In this document: piece after piece, positions 10,022 through 22,751 of the stretch
Numbering within the stretch: the stretch's first letter is position 1
How the letters are laid out: each line of letters begins with the position of its first letter
Assembly (NCBI GenBank): GCA_973895155.1
Contig: OZ316899.1
Span: 1,550,001-1,614,000, forward strand
From: Marsupella aquatica
Lineage: Eukaryota > Marchantiophyta
Direction: 5' to 3'
Length of the DNA: 64,000 nt
Program-made: the position numbers and the translations under genes
The notes under the pieces: generated by a model
The model's input: the letters and a program-made list of their open reading frames with translations, nothing else
Databases searched by the model: none
What the model was told of the DNA's origin: nothing

Positions 10022-11161
10022 GTGCTTCAAAGCAGAAGCATGAGTGGAATGCAACAATGCAAAGCGAGTTGCAATCTTTGAGTGACAACAAGACATGGGA
10101 GCTGGTGGAGCTTCCAAGAGGTCAACAAGTGGTGGACAGTAAGTGGATTTACAAGTGGATTTACAAGTTGAAGGACAGTCCTTCAGAGGGTGGAGATAAG
10201 ATCTACAAGGCATGGCTTGTTGCCAAGGGATTCACTCAGGAGAAAGGAGTGGATTACAATGAGGTCTTTTCACCGGTGGCTAAGTATTCCACAATTTGGA
10301 TCTTGTGTCAGCTTGTTGTGTTTTTTAATCTGGTGATGGATCAGATGGATGTTGTTACTGCTTTTCTCTATGGCAACTTGGAAGAGATGATCTTCATGAG
10401 ACAGCCACTAGGCTTTATGAAGAAGGGCCAAGAGAACTTAGTTTGCAGATTGCTCAAGTCCTTGTATGGATTGAAACAATCTCCCAGACAGTGGAACAAG
10501 CGGTTTGATGATTTCATGCTTGCTCAAGATTTTACTAGGATGGTGTATGATCCTTGTGTATATACAAAATCAGTCAAGAATGATGTGTTTGGTTTCATCA
10601 TTCTGGTTATTTATGTGGATGACATGCTGATTGTGGCTAAAGATCAATCTGAGGTTGACAGTCTCAAGGCGAAATTGAGTGCTGAATTCATGATGAAGGA
10701 TCTTGGTAAGGCCAAGAGGATCTTAGGGATGGAGATTTTTAGGAACTTTGATACTGGATAGTTGTGCTTGAGTCAAGGCTAGTATTCAAGGAAAGTACTT
10801 GCACGATTCAACATGGAAAAATGTAAGCCAGTCAGTATTCCTTTAGCTTCACATTTCAAGTTATCATCAGCTTTCTCTCCTACGGATGCTGTGGAGAAAG
10901 GTTTGATGGCTAAGATTCCTTATGAGAAGGCAGTAGGCAGTTTGATGTATTTGATGACTTGTACTAGGTCTGACTTGGCCCTAGCAATGGGCAAGGTTAG
11001 CAGATTCATGTCAAATCTAGGGAAGGTACATTGGGAAGCTGTGAAATGGATTCTCAGGTATCTCAAGGGTACACAGGACTATGGATTACTATTTGATAAC
11101 AGATCAGATAGAACGTTAGTTGGCTATGTAGATTCTGACTATGGAGGCTATCTGGATACAA
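10022..11161 (+). pseudogene. pol: Copia reverse transcriptase and first part of RNase H
   Basis: The frame carries typical Ty1/copia RT blocks: KWIYKLK, YKAWLVAKGFTQ, FSPVAKYST, QMDVVTAFLYG, SLYGLKQSPRQW and the catalytic YVDDM (about 10,612-10,626). It continues through two in-frame TAG codons (10,759-10,761 and 10,780-10,782) into the conserved PYEKAVGSLMYL and WILRYLKGT blocks. It breaks in the RNase H region at the CACTA insertion. The stops and the missing 5' half make it nonfunctional. The first bases (10,022-10,060) are assigned to copia by weak similarity only. Confidence 0.88.
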
Positions 11162-11164
11162 GGA

Positions 11165-11178
11165 CACTAGAAGGAAAT
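11165..11178 (+). repeat. Left terminal inverted repeat of the CACTA element
   Basis: CACTAGAAGGAAAT, a perfect 14-bp match to the inverted right end (31,393-31,406). A subterminal string ACAACTATGTCC at 11,188-11,199 recurs with a 2-base insertion at 31,270-31,283. This could be a transposase-binding site. The stretch 11,287-11,956 shows no gene. Confidence 0.9.
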
Positions 11179-11956
11179 TGGGTTTTTACAACTATGTCCT
11201 TTTTTACTCCTGGTCGGAAACAACTCTTAAGCAATCCCAACAACTGTGTTTTCAAAGAGTGGTATCTGGCTTGTAAAAGCAACTAAGTTAGGATAGTTGG
11301 TTTTTAAGCAAAGATGAGCTTTACCACTGCAATAGAAAGAATAACTCATTTGTTTTATTTGAGTGACTAAGGACAATTTAAAAAACTACTCTAATTAGAG
11401 ATGAAGAGGATTCTAGTTGTTTAAGGTAGTTTTGTAGTTGTTTGGGTGACGGTGGCTAATGACTATGACACATAGAGTTATATGGGACAACGGTGAGAAA
11501 GGACTGGCCCAACAGAAACCTTGAGACATCAGTGTTTTCCATTAAAAGACTTGGTCAGGAACATATAGTTGTACACTACTATCTTGAGCAGCTGCTATAT
11601 ATTTGCTGAACAAATATATGTTGGACCATTTGTAGTTTGATTTGGCCTACAAATCATTTCTTAGTAGCAACCAGGGTAGCAAGCTCTTTACGCAGTTAAA
11701 TGTGGATTTGCATGGGCCAGTTGGTAATGAGCACGGAACTACTACAATGCAAGCTCTGCGGGTGGGAGTATAAATATTCTGGTGGAAATACAATCTTGCA
11801 AAGGATCGCAAGAGAGTTTGCTGGTTACTCAACCATAAGTAGACTTCATCTTGTACAACGTGTGAGTACAAATAAACATTGAAATTGTTTTAATTTTACA
11901 AAATGTATTACAATGTGCAGTGCAACAACACTGCCAAGTTAGATCCTCAAAAGTTC

Positions 11957-12706
11957 TTATAAATTCCTATGTAGACCTTCTATCGGCACATGACCCAGTA
12001 ACCAGTTCTCTGCTTCTTCTATAAGCCTAAAAGACTTGTGTTTATTGCCACTAAAACCTGAGACTTCGCGCTCTGCTTCTTCCCAACATTCATAGATACC
12101 AGGATTCCGGCCTTTCCCCACTGCATACCACCGTTTCCTACTATGCAAGGAGGGATGATTGCATCTAAAATATAATACATCAAAGCTTGGATCAATCTGA
12201 TGCTGGCCATGCCCTGAAACTTGAGCTGCCTGCCCATGCTCATACAGTAGACGTTGCTCTCTCACTATCGGTTGCTGAGCTGGAATTTGAGCTGGCTGGC
12301 TATGGTGCTCATATACAGGATGCATCCATTGCTGCTCTCCATGCTCATCTTTTGGATTCTTAGCAGGATGAGGGCTGGAACTATGTCCTTCTGGTTGAGG
12401 ACGAGCAACAGTAGTGAGATTCTCAACAGGCTGGGGGCTGAAATCAGGACCTTCTGGTTGAGGACGAGCAACAACAGTGAGATTACCAACAGACTGAGGG
12501 CTGAAATCAGGAACTTCTGGTTGAGGACGAGCAACAGCAATGAGACGCTCAAGCAGCTCATGCAAAAAGCGGAAAAACTCGCTCAGTAGTCCAAGGCAAG
12601 ACCAAAACAGGCCGTCACAAACTAAGGCCACAGCTGACCACAAAATTGCACCAAAAGCTTGCCTACAGGTGCTCCATGCATCCTCCAACTTTGCCTCTAT
12701 TGTCAT
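11957..12706 (-). CDS. Protein with RNase H1-type hybrid-binding (viroplasmin-like) domain
   Basis: The start at 12,706 (MTIEAKLEDAW) follows a plausible acceptor (CTTGCAG), and a GTAAGT donor lies just upstream near 12,775-12,785, so a 5' exon may exist. The 249 residues open with a hydrophobic helix-rich stretch. Three tandem units of about 20 residues (VARPQPEGPDFSPQP) follow, then a Gln/His-rich linker. The C-terminal domain KRWYAVGKGRNPGIYECW...VSGFSGNKHKSFRLIEEAENWL fits the family that binds RNA-DNA hybrids in RNase H1 and occurs in caulimovirus viroplasmin. No RNase H catalytic domain is present. It is antisense to the transposase genes and is probably captured host sequence. Confidence 0.65.
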   Translation of the reverse strand: MTIEAKLEDAWSTCRQAFGAILWSAVALVCDGLFWSCLGLLSEFFRFLHELLERLIAVARPQPEVPDFSPQSVGNLTVVARPQPEGPDFSPQPVENLTTVARPQPEGHSSSPHPAKNPKDEHGEQQWMHPVYEHHSQPAQIPAQQPIVREQRLLYEHGQAAQVSGHGQHQIDPSFDVLYFRCNHPSLHSRKRWYAVGKGRNPGIYECWEEAEREVSGFSGNKHKSFRLIEEAENWLLGHVPIEGLHRNL

Positions 12707-12802
12707 ACTGCAAGCGGACTCAGTTACTAGCTTAGTCTCCCGTTTGCTTGCAAAGGATCGATGATGTACCCTAGCGAGGAAACTTACCTGAGAAAGCCAC
12801 AA

Positions 12803-15080
12803 AAATATTGTGAATTAGTTGTGACTCAATGTATAACAATCAGCCCTAAGGGATATAGAAGAATACAAAGTGACTCTGAAAGCACGTGGACCCCTCAACG
12901 ACAAGCATGATCTTAATTTGACAAAACCTTGTTGCAGATTTCTTTGTGGTGAAGACATCAACAACATCAATGAACGGCTCAAAGCAGCTTTTCTTAAATT
13001 GTTGCAATTGGTCATTATTTTCTTAATCAAATGAGAAGCTGCAAACTTTGCAATGCAGTCCGATCGGGCTTTGATCAGCAACATACTACCATGCCGGGCG
13101 TGCTGAAATAACAATTGAAGAATAACATTTGTGACCAACTAATTAATAAAAGTAGAGTCTAATGGCTGATTGCCCTCGACAAATCACTGCAATCTTCTTG
13201 TTGACAGTGCAATGGGGTTCTCCCCAACTCAATTGCAAACTCTGGATAGTAACGGACACAGGTGCTACGAGATATTACAATGCATATGAAGTAGCTAGGT
13301 TGAGTCGCCAAGGAACGAAAGGCAAAACTGACAAACTGAACGCTTGTCTGAGTAAGCAGACAATAGATCCAATTAATTATAGGTGAACAAATAATGAGAC
13401 TTACCGGAGAGATAGTATTAAGTAGATAGTCCAGCCACTCGCCACCACACTTTCTTCCAAAACCGTGCAATGTATGAGAGACCACCAAGCTAGTCTAACC
13501 AGGAACACAAAGAGCTAGTAGATGATGACAGATACAAAGATAGGGAATACAAAGTCTTCCTGTCGCTTTCCTCTCCATGGAAGCGGACGAAAGTTGGATG
13601 TCGGCCTCAACAATTCCAGCAGCTTGAATCAAACTTTTTGTTCCTCTCTGCTATCCTAATGGCCTCCTGCCTGCCCTCCACCAGGTTTCCCAGCAATCGT
13701 CTTAACCTCACACTCATCCCCTTACGTAGCCTACCTATAGCCTACCTGTGCGCGACCAAATTAAATTCCTCCTTCGTAAGAAACAACACTTGTAAAAATA
13801 TTCCAAATTTCCAGACTGTCAACCCTATGACCTGGCCTCACATTGTATATGCAAGAGAAATCACCCTGTGACCCGTCCCTCCCAATTGCAACCATCCCAT
13901 ACAGCCATGAAATTATTCCATCTGCAAACCCTAAACTGTCTTAGCTAAGGTGCAATTCGCATCTAATGAAGGTCATCACTTCTCAGTGGCTTCCTATTGC
14001 GATTGCCCGCCTTCTTGAAATGAGAAATGTAGTGACAGCATTCAAGAGAAGAGCTGATGATGATGGTTGTGGGCGTGGCGAACTAGGAAGTTGACGGCCT
14101 CGCAGCTCGCGAGGGCGGTGAGTGATTGACCTTTTGTCAAGAAACTGAGCCCTCCATTTGTGCCAAGCCAGAGTGATCACTAAGATTTGAAAGAATTGCT
14201 TCGAGTAAGCTTGACGTCAATCCGTCCTTCGTATTGCTTCGAGTAAGAATTGCTTCGAGTAAGCATTGATCCGTGCCAAAGAAAACTGCCGCTTGCGCCT
14301 TGACGGAACTCTTGAAGTCAGATTTTCTTTCCCCCTCCCTTCCTTGCTTCCCTTCCACCTCCCTTCCTCTCGCGTGCTCACTCACTAATGCCGATGAACC
14401 GCTATAGGAAATCCGCTATGCTACAAAACTGTACTCGATTTCAACAAGAGTCCTATGGCAGCAGCTTGCGCTTGTGGTTTACAGCTTGCGGGTGTGTGTC
14501 GTCCCCTCTGCTCGCGTTTCAGGATTCACTCAAAAGGAATGCAAGGGGAGTGCATTCTGGAAAACTGGCAAAGGAGTGCATTCTGGCAAAGTCTTCTCGT
14601 AGCGAGAATTCCTCTTCTTGAACTAAACTTAACGCGCAGCACCAGTGACTACACCAATGCTAGAAGCAGACAATGTATGTTTAAACTGCTTAACTGGCAC
14701 ACAAACTTACGTTGATCCAAAGGTTCTTACCTTAGACTAGGGACATAGAAGCATATACACCCAAAGTAAATATTTCTCAATTAATCTCTACAGAACAAAT
14801 CTGAATAAAAAGAATGTAGTTTGATACGGTGGTTGGACATTGCTACCTCCCAACTCTACCACAAATTAATTAATTTAAATGTTATCCGTTTGGCACTTAG
14901 TCTTGCGCGAGACAATCTTTAGTTCTTGCTTAAAATGAATTAATTTAATATCACTAAGGGGCTGACGTGGAGGAGTGAAGAAGCATGCAGCTGTTAGTTA
15001 TAACCAAAAAACTTGCACACATACACTATTTGCATCTCATCTACTCAAATTAGATTGTCAAAATAATATGTCACACGTCT
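12803..15080. other. CACTA interior without a convincing gene
   Basis: I see only short frames. A GTAAGT donor on the minus strand near 13,405 closes a short possible exon (GFGRKCGGEWLDYLLNTIS), which could belong to the hybrid-binding gene. Three copies of ATTGCTTCGAGTAAG lie close together near 14,195-14,265. The rest is AT-rich and unassigned. Confidence 0.4.
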
Positions 15081-15085
15081 TAGCT

Positions 15086-16140
15086 TGGGTCTTTGCAACT
15101 CGAAGAACCCACTTAGAATCAGGTGCTTTGAGATGACAAGAATTAAAGCACTGCTTTATACCACTCTCATTGCAGTGGTGCGAGCCATGTTTTATAAAAC
15201 CACTAAGAGGTCTGAGTGGTTTCACCAGTGGTACATGGTAGGGTCACCCACTAACTCTATTTCTCCAATTCCACAAACTCTTGGAGTGATGTTGCTAAAG
15301 GTGGTGGAAGGAGTTGCTCAACGTCTATGTGCCCCAAAACTTAGCACCTTTTGATTTCTTGTGTGATGGGGTGGGTGGTTTTGCTCAAACTGGGAGGCCA
15401 TTGTGTTAGAGCTGTCCTTCAGGAGCAATGTGACGGAGCTAAGTTGGAGGAATGAGGAAGGCTACAACCAAAAATCATGAGCCTACCATTGGCACCCCAT
15501 GTTCTAAAATTATAAATACAATGTGCCAGCCCTCTTAGCCTGGGTCTTTGCAACTTGAAGAACCCACTCAGAATCCACTCATAATCAGGTGCTTTGAGAT
15601 GACAAGAATTAAAGCACTGCTTATACCACTCTCATTGCAGTGGTGCGAGCCATGTTTTATAAAACCACTAAGAGGTCTGAGTGGTTTCACCAGTGGTACA
15701 TGGTAGGGTCACCCACTAACTCTATTTCTCCAATTCCACAAACTCTTGGAGTGATGTTGCTAAAGGTGGTGGAAGGAGTTGCTCAACTTCTATGTGCCCC
15801 AAAACTTAGCACCTTTTGATTTCTTGTGTGATGGGGTGGGTGGTTTTGCTCAAACTGGGAGGCCATTGTGTTAGAGCTGTCCTTCAGGAGCAATGTGACG
15901 GAGCTAAGTTGGAGGAATGAGGAAGGCTACAACCAAAAATCATGAGCCTACCATTGGCACCCCATGTTCTAAAATTATAAATACAATGTGCCAGCCCTCT
16001 TAGCCTGGGTCTTTGCAACTTGAAGAACCCACTCAGAATCCACTCATAATCAGGTGCTTTGAGATGACAAGAATTAAAGCACTGCTTATACCACTCTCAT
16101 TGCAGTGGTGCGAGCCGTGTTTTATAAAACCACTGAATCA
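15086..16140. repeat. Tandem repeat of about 465 bp, 2.3 units, inside the CACTA element
   Basis: Units begin at about 15,086, 15,541 and 16,006 with TGGGTCTTTGCAACT. Units one and two are nearly identical over their length. The third breaks off near 16,140. Each unit carries ACCACTCTCATTGCAGTGGT and AAACCACT...AGTGGTTT, both able to form hairpins. The only ORFs are short and not conserved. Possible roles are transposase binding or an upstream regulatory array. Confidence 0.85.
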
Positions 16141-17887
16141 CCCAAGTGGTTTGAGACTGGTGGGTGCTGAATGGTGTTTGACCGTAAATTTCAGAATCCC
16201 CAGGCCAGGCTAAAATTCAGTACCTAGTCAATACTAATTATTTTAATCTATCTGACCCTTTCTTAAGACCGGGGCACTTTACAAAAAGGGGTGGACGAAA
16301 AGAGAGGTAGCTTGCGTTCTAACATACTTGATCCACAGGTCAATTTGGACTATCGTCTGACCGGCCAGAAAGGTAGTGCATTTAATATTGTACCATCTTC
16401 ACCCTATACTTTCCATTTTTGAATCTGGCTATAATATCCAACAAAAGAGTGTTAGCTTTGTCACACTTTTCTAGCTAAGATGTTGCCAGTAGTTTGGCCA
16501 AAATGGGTATGGGTATGGTTAATTGACATCAAATTATTACATGATAGATGGCCCTTTTGACTTTGGAAGAAGCTTTGGAAATGAGTTATGTAAAACACTC
16601 AAAGGGTTAATTTTGATAGTGGAGTTTAGTTGTAGACTTTGTAGGGGACTACTTAAGGAGTAGGGGTTCACTTTCTAGTGAATAAATATCTTAGGATATA
16701 GAGGGAATTTATTATGAATTTGAGGTAAGAGTGAAGGACCTCCACTAATATTGTTGTCTTAGGGTAATGTCAATGGTAATTAAATGAGAAGTTGATTTAT
16801 TGGGAGGGCGGGTCCCACTCTGCAGTAAGATCTCTACTCCCGCCCGGCTCCGCGCGGCACAGAGTCTTTACATTTGTTTGCATCATTTTGGTTTCAGTTT
16901 CTCGACTCTTTGCCTTAGGCTCATTCTTGCATTCTTAGTTTGATCTGTAGTGCCCGTCGCAAGTCTCACCCTGAACCGCCTCACGTCTTGGCTTAATCGT
17001 TGGTGAACTCATTCTTCAAATGTTGGACGGATTTGCATGATAGAATCAAAGTTTGGAGTGGGACAGACAAGGTGATCATACCGCCCGCTTTGGAAGTTGT
17101 AAACTCGGTGATTTCCAGGACCTCAGCAAGAAAGGAAATCGAGGTTGCCATCTATTTGAATTGTTGTGGTGCTGAAGTAGAGTCAGCAGACGAATCAGTG
17201 ACTTGCAGCAAGACTGCAGGAGCAACAACTTATTCATTGCTCAGGTTTTTAGTCGCAACCCTGTTAACTTCACCGCCCTCGCAGTCGCAACCCTGTTAAC
17301 TTCTGTTGTCGCTTGGTCAATGCGTGTCAAGTTTCTTTAACTTCTTGTTGTGGTCTATTCGCGTGTAAGTCTGTCATCCTGGACTCGAAGCAGAGTTAGA
17401 TGGAGTAGTACTGCTTTGGACCATGGCTGATGGATGTCATTTCATGCTGTCTGTCCGTGACCTTGAAGGTGTGAGGGGTTTACGATGCAAGCTCCTTGGT
17501 TTGAAGACTTCAAGATTCTCCTCGACTCAGCAGGTATCAACGCCTTTGGTTTCTTTTTATTGCATGTGATGCCATGGATTTAAATTCTGTATCATCTCCT
17601 AGAAGTGGTTCAATCACTGCCAGTTACACGAGAAGGTTAGCATGAAGTGAGAATGTGACAATGAATATAATCGTGAGTACGTGCTACTCTCCATATACAG
17701 CGAAAATGATGAGAGGGAATGAAACACTATGTTCAAATTTGAACTTGGCAATGTGCAGTCCCACTTACATGATCAAATTGAAGCAAAAATTCAGTAGCTT
17801 CGTCGCGCTGATTCAACTTTGAGGTGTGTTGTACTGCATGTCATTGTGGTCCGGTAAGGTGAGAGTCTTTTAAGTTTATTGGCAAAG
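16141..17887. other. Region upstream of the tnp2-like gene
   Basis: No supported gene. It contains a short GC-rich patch near 16,835-16,860 in AT-rich DNA and a repeated CGCAACCCTGTTAACTTC near 17,255-17,302. The promoter and 5' UTR of the tnp2-like gene should lie here, but I cannot place them. Confidence 0.4.
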
Positions 17888-20800
17888 ATGAGTGCCAATC
17901 GTGTAGGCTTTGGACAGTCTCGGCTATTCATAGACTTCCGAAGGAGTGATCTTCAGTTGCATATTAGGGATGACAAATTATGGCGTCGACAACTGGCTGC
18001 TTGTAGGTCTACAAGTATAGGGAAGATAAAGTGCCCTTGCACCATTTGCAACTATAGGGGTAACCGTGTGAGTGTTCACACAGTCAAGAAGCACCTGTTA
18101 CTGTACTCCCGACATCCATCTCAGCGACATTGGTGGGGGGATGAATGTGACACATCAGATGAGGAGTGGAATGAACACTTATGCGAGGTCAATCCTCCAT
18201 CAGAGGGTAGCAATATAGATACTGGAGCTATAGGAGGGTCTGTCATTGATGTAACCTGTGATATGGAAATTCCCCGATTGTTGGAGGATTTGGCATTGCC
18301 AGTGGAAAACCATCCAAGTGATCCTGTAGATGAAAGTCCTTCGAGGGAAAATCCAGAGAGAAGTGGGGAAGAGATGTTTAATATGGATGAGCTCTTGGAG
18401 TCCACAACTTCCACACCTCAGGAGCAGACTAGTCGAGAGGAGTGTTGGGATCAAGAGTCAGAAGAAAGAATGATGAATGCCTTTACAGAGGCATGTGCGC
18501 CTCTATATGAGGGGTGCAATACTTCCCAGCTGTCCTTTGTATTGACCTTTCTGAACACCTGCCATAACAACGGGTTTACTAACTCAGGTGTTGATGAGCT
18601 TCTTTCCTTGATGGCAAAACACACTATGCCATCAAAGCATTTGCTTCCTAAGAATCTGTACGCATGTAAGAAGCTCATTGGTCATCTTGGATTAGATTAT
18701 GTCAAAATCCATGCTTGTGAGGATGGGTGTGTTTTGTTCAGAAAGGATTTATTAGAGTGCGATCACTGTCCAACCTGCAAAAAACCTAGGTACAAGCAGG
18801 TTGGGCAGTCAAAGCAGGCAGTCAAAGTTCTCCGTCACTTTCCCCTCATACCAAGACTGAGACGCATGTATAGATGTAAAGCCATTTCGGAGCTCATGAC
18901 CTGGCATGCAGACAATAAGAGCAAGGATGGAAAGGTCCGTCACGTAGCAGATTCAAGGGCTTGGGCAGAAATTGAAGCTAATATAGATGATACTTTTGAG
19001 AGTGAGCCACGGAATGTTCATCTTGGATTAGCCTTGGATGGTGTAAACCCGTTTGGTGAGAACAATCTAAAGCATTCCACATGGCCCGTAATGTTATTAA
19101 ATTACAATTTACCTCCCTGGTTGTCTACTAAGAAGTTTTTTATTATGCTGTCTTTACTGATTCCTGGACCTGAATCTGTAACTGATCGTAACATAGATAT
19201 CTACATGGCCCCACTAATAGAAGAGCTTTCAGAGCTCTGGAAAGGAGTCAAGTGCTTTGATGCACTAGATAGGCCGGGTAAACAAAAGTGGTTTACACTG
19301 AGGGCCATTCTATTATGGACAGTGAATGACTATCCAGCTTTGGGCCTCATTTCTGGTCAAGTGACCAAAGGATACCATGGTTGTGTAGTGTGTGGACCCA
19401 ATGTCACTTGTAGAAGGTCCCAGTCTCTATCAAAAAATGTGTTCCCTGGAAGCCGTAGATGGCTGGAGGCCAATCACAAGTATCGTACTCCTGACTATGC
19501 TGCAAAGTTTGATGGAAAGATAGAGTCACGAGGCCCTCCCCCCAGGATGACATGCGAGCTAAAGCTGGCTTATGCTGCTGAAGTTGAAGAGTTTCTGAAA
19601 AAAGAAGGGGCCAAGCAAGGAAGCAAGCACTGCCCATCAAAGCTCCATGGAGTCAAGAGGAAACAGGGTCTTGCCGTGCTGCCATATTGGACTGTGAGTT
19701 ATCACTTTACCTTTTCTTATCTCTCTTATTTAAACTAGTTATCTACAAGACTCTTTCGTGTGGAAGTTTGAATTGAACAGCTATTCATCAGTTTTGCTCG
19801 AGCACATTCTTGGTCTTTGTGAGGGAACAGGCCCACAGTGTTTAATTACAGTGTGTAATGTGCTAAGTCGCATAGATGTTTGGCAATCTCTTAGCTGGCA
19901 AGCAGTCTGGCTCTTGGATTGATTGTGGGGGCTGCGAGGACAGGCATCTGTAGAATTGGGTCTTTGCCTAGTCGGCTCTTCAGTTAGTTCTCCAAGGGTC
20001 TCTTACCCCTGCTTTGATGACCTGGTACTTTTTGGGTTTTTAGTATTTGTTTTTGTGTAGGCATGTGCAAATGAATGAATCAAACGATTAGAATATATTG
20101 TTTTGTTTTAAGATTGTAGTATGCGTAAATTAATGTTTGAACTAGCGAGATATGATTAATAATGCTTTGTAGTAGTTCTCGATGCTACCTACAACCGTTT
20201 GAAGGACTGCCTGCAAAACTTTAGAATCTAAATTAAAATCTAATTCATTCTGATAAGCAGTAAGGGCCTGTCGTATGATTCCTCCTTTCCTGGTCATCAT
20301 AGTGCCCTTTCTATTTCTTGTGGTGCCGTCCAAGGCCAGGAACCACGATGTAGAGTCGCTTATCTTACGGGTCATGTTGCCTCAATCTGCTATCACTACC
20401 TGTCCACTTCACTTCCTTGGAAAGACTAAGATAACTTTAAAAACCCATAGAGTTTGCTCAAAACCCTACAATTTTGTTACTAACAGAACTGTTTCTTCAT
20501 TAGTATTCTAAATTGTATTCTAAATTAGTCGACTCTGGCCACTGCAATTGGGACGGGAAAATTTTGGGAAGAGCCCACTACCAATCGTTGTTTTTTTATT
20601 ATGGCAGGGGAGCCACAATGGCCAGAGTCAGTTTATTTTTCTTTGTATCCGTCGCCTATGCATTTCGAAGGTAGATGAATCTATTTGGCCACAAGAAATG
20701 ACTGGTCAAGACTTTGCTCTCATGTTTATAACTTGTTACTCATGTTCTATTATATCTGGCGCGCAGAAACTTCTGATCAATCATGTCCTTGATCCAATGC

Positions 20801-22724
20801 ACACGGAGAAAAACATTGCGCATAATCTTATCCACACAACTTCTGGGAAGAAGGACACTGCTGCTGTCCGGAATGATATGCAAGCTGAAGGTGTTCATGA
20901 GCAATTGTGGATGAAGCCTCATCCAAACCAGAAAAAAGATCACTTTGTGAAACCCAAGGCACCATATGTCATGAGCAAATCAGAGCTCACACAATTTCTG
21001 GGAACCTTGAAGTGTCTGAAAGTTCCCACAGACTTTGGCAGCTCATTAGCTAAGTGTGTGCGGCCTAGCAATAAGCTGGCAGGTATGAAATCTCACGATT
21101 ATCATTGCCTAATGCAGCAGATCCTTCCATTGGCATTGAGGAATTTGATGGACAAGGGACCCCGATTGGCCATTGTGAGTGTGTGCAGAGTTTGGCGTAA
21201 GATTTGCTGTAAAGTTTGGGACCCTACAACAAAGGATGCGTTGATGAAAGATGTAGCACAAACACTCTGTGCTTTGGAAATGCATTTCCCTTCGTCCTTT
21301 TTTGATGTTATGACTCATCTCATGGTGCATATAGTGGAAGAGTTGGACATTTGTGGGCCTGTATCACAAAGATGGATGTATCCAGTTGAGCGATACCTCA
21401 AGAATCTGAAGGGTTTTGTACGGAACAAGGCACGACCAGAGGCATCAATGGCAGAAGGATACATTCTCGAAGAGGCTTTAGGATTTGTGACAGAGTATAT
21501 GGTAGACTGCCAATCTACAAGGAGGCGTGTTTGGGATGCTGAAGAGGAGGAAGGAGTTAAAGGGGTGGTGTTGGAAGGGGCCTCATGCAAAGTCACTCTG
21601 ACTGTGGTAGATCGAGATGCTGCTCATACATACTACCTACAGAATAATTTGTTGGTAACACCATGGTTGAGGTAAATTGTTACTTGCGCAACTATTATTT
21701 ATGACACTTTGTAACTTGCTGATAATTATTCAGATATTGTAATTAGTGGTTGATATTGTACGTTTTTGGATTGGTTTGCAGGCTCTATGAGAATGCAGAG
21801 GAAGAGAGAAGAAGACAGAGGGAAGCTTTTGTCCAACAAAATAACCAGACACGGCCTCCACACAGTCGTAGAGCAGCAACTTATCCTCAAGAATTGGAGG
21901 GAATTCCCTTTGGGGTTTGGTTTAGGAATGAGATTTCCGAAGCTAACCTTGATGATGATGGAAACAAGTTGTTGTTGATGGCTATTTCCTTTCCCCCAAG
22001 CCAGCATGGTTTGACGTATACTTCAATGAAGGCTTATGGAAATCATTACAGGGTAATGCGCTGTAAAGGAAGGGATGGTAGTTGGCGTGAGCTATCCCAT
22101 CTTAGGGACACAGATTGTCAAGGGTACGCTACATTTGACAGTGGGTTGGCCACCACTTTCCACGAGCAGAGAAGGGATCAGTCAGGAGTTGCTTTGGCTA
22201 AGCAAACCTACGTTGGGGTTCTCACCCAGATTCTTAAACTTGACTATGGACCACTATTGCGTTTAGAACCAGCCATTATCCTCAAGGCAAAATGGGTCCG
22301 GTCAAAGTGGGGACCAGACAATACTGGTCCATCTATGAAACATGATGAAACTGGTCTCTGGCTGGCCAACTTTAACATGCCTTATCCTGCAGCCGAGAAG
22401 TTAGACTATGTCTTGCCTGGTCAAGTTGAGCAAGTTTTCTTCTATCCTAACGAGGCTAGAACCTCATGGAGGCATGTCCTTCATAAGGAGGGAAGGTCTC
22501 GTAGAGTTGTTGAGGGTATCTATGATGTTGAATACAATGATCTTGTAGACCATCACGAGGTAGTTGAAGCGGAGCTTGTTGCAGCTGCTAACCGAGCTGT
22601 GCCATTGGAGGAAGGAGAGAGCTTAGTCGCTCAGCAAACAGTTGCAAGGGTGACAGATGAATCAGTTGAAGAGATAATACAGGATGATGTTTGGGAAGAT
22701 GAGGAAGATTCTGAGGAAGAGTAA
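17888..22724 (+). CDS. tnp2: CACTA transposase, tnp2 family (three exons)
   Basis: Exons are 17,888-19,693, 20,767-21,671 and 21,782-22,724, with GT-AG ends and matching phases, giving 1,217 residues. Exon 1 starts at the first ATG (MSANRVGFG). It holds a transposase-associated domain with a CPCTIC cysteine pair near residue 55. The tnp2 domain (about 260-610) includes LALDGVNPFGE near 381, the acidic block conserved in this family, and HWCVVCG-like cysteines in YHGCVVCG. Exon 2 has DPMHTEKN and the DUF4218-like EELDICGPVSQRWMYPVERYL. Exon 3 has a DUF4216-like segment (about 1,030-1,130) and a Glu-rich tail. It would cut and join transposon ends in the nucleus. No stop or frameshift was seen. 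Confidence 0.88.
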
Positions 22725-22751
22725 CCGTGTGGCTATGTTGGTAGTGTGTGG

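Noticed and set aside
11957-12706. A caulimovirus insertion, because of the viroplasmin-like domain
   Set aside because: No other pararetrovirus domain is nearby, and the hybrid-binding domain is also cellular (RNase H1).
17000-17299. A 99-codon ORF upstream of tnp2
   Set aside because: No domain, and it ends in a duplicated CGCAACCCTGTTAACTTC segment. Probably chance in the upstream region.
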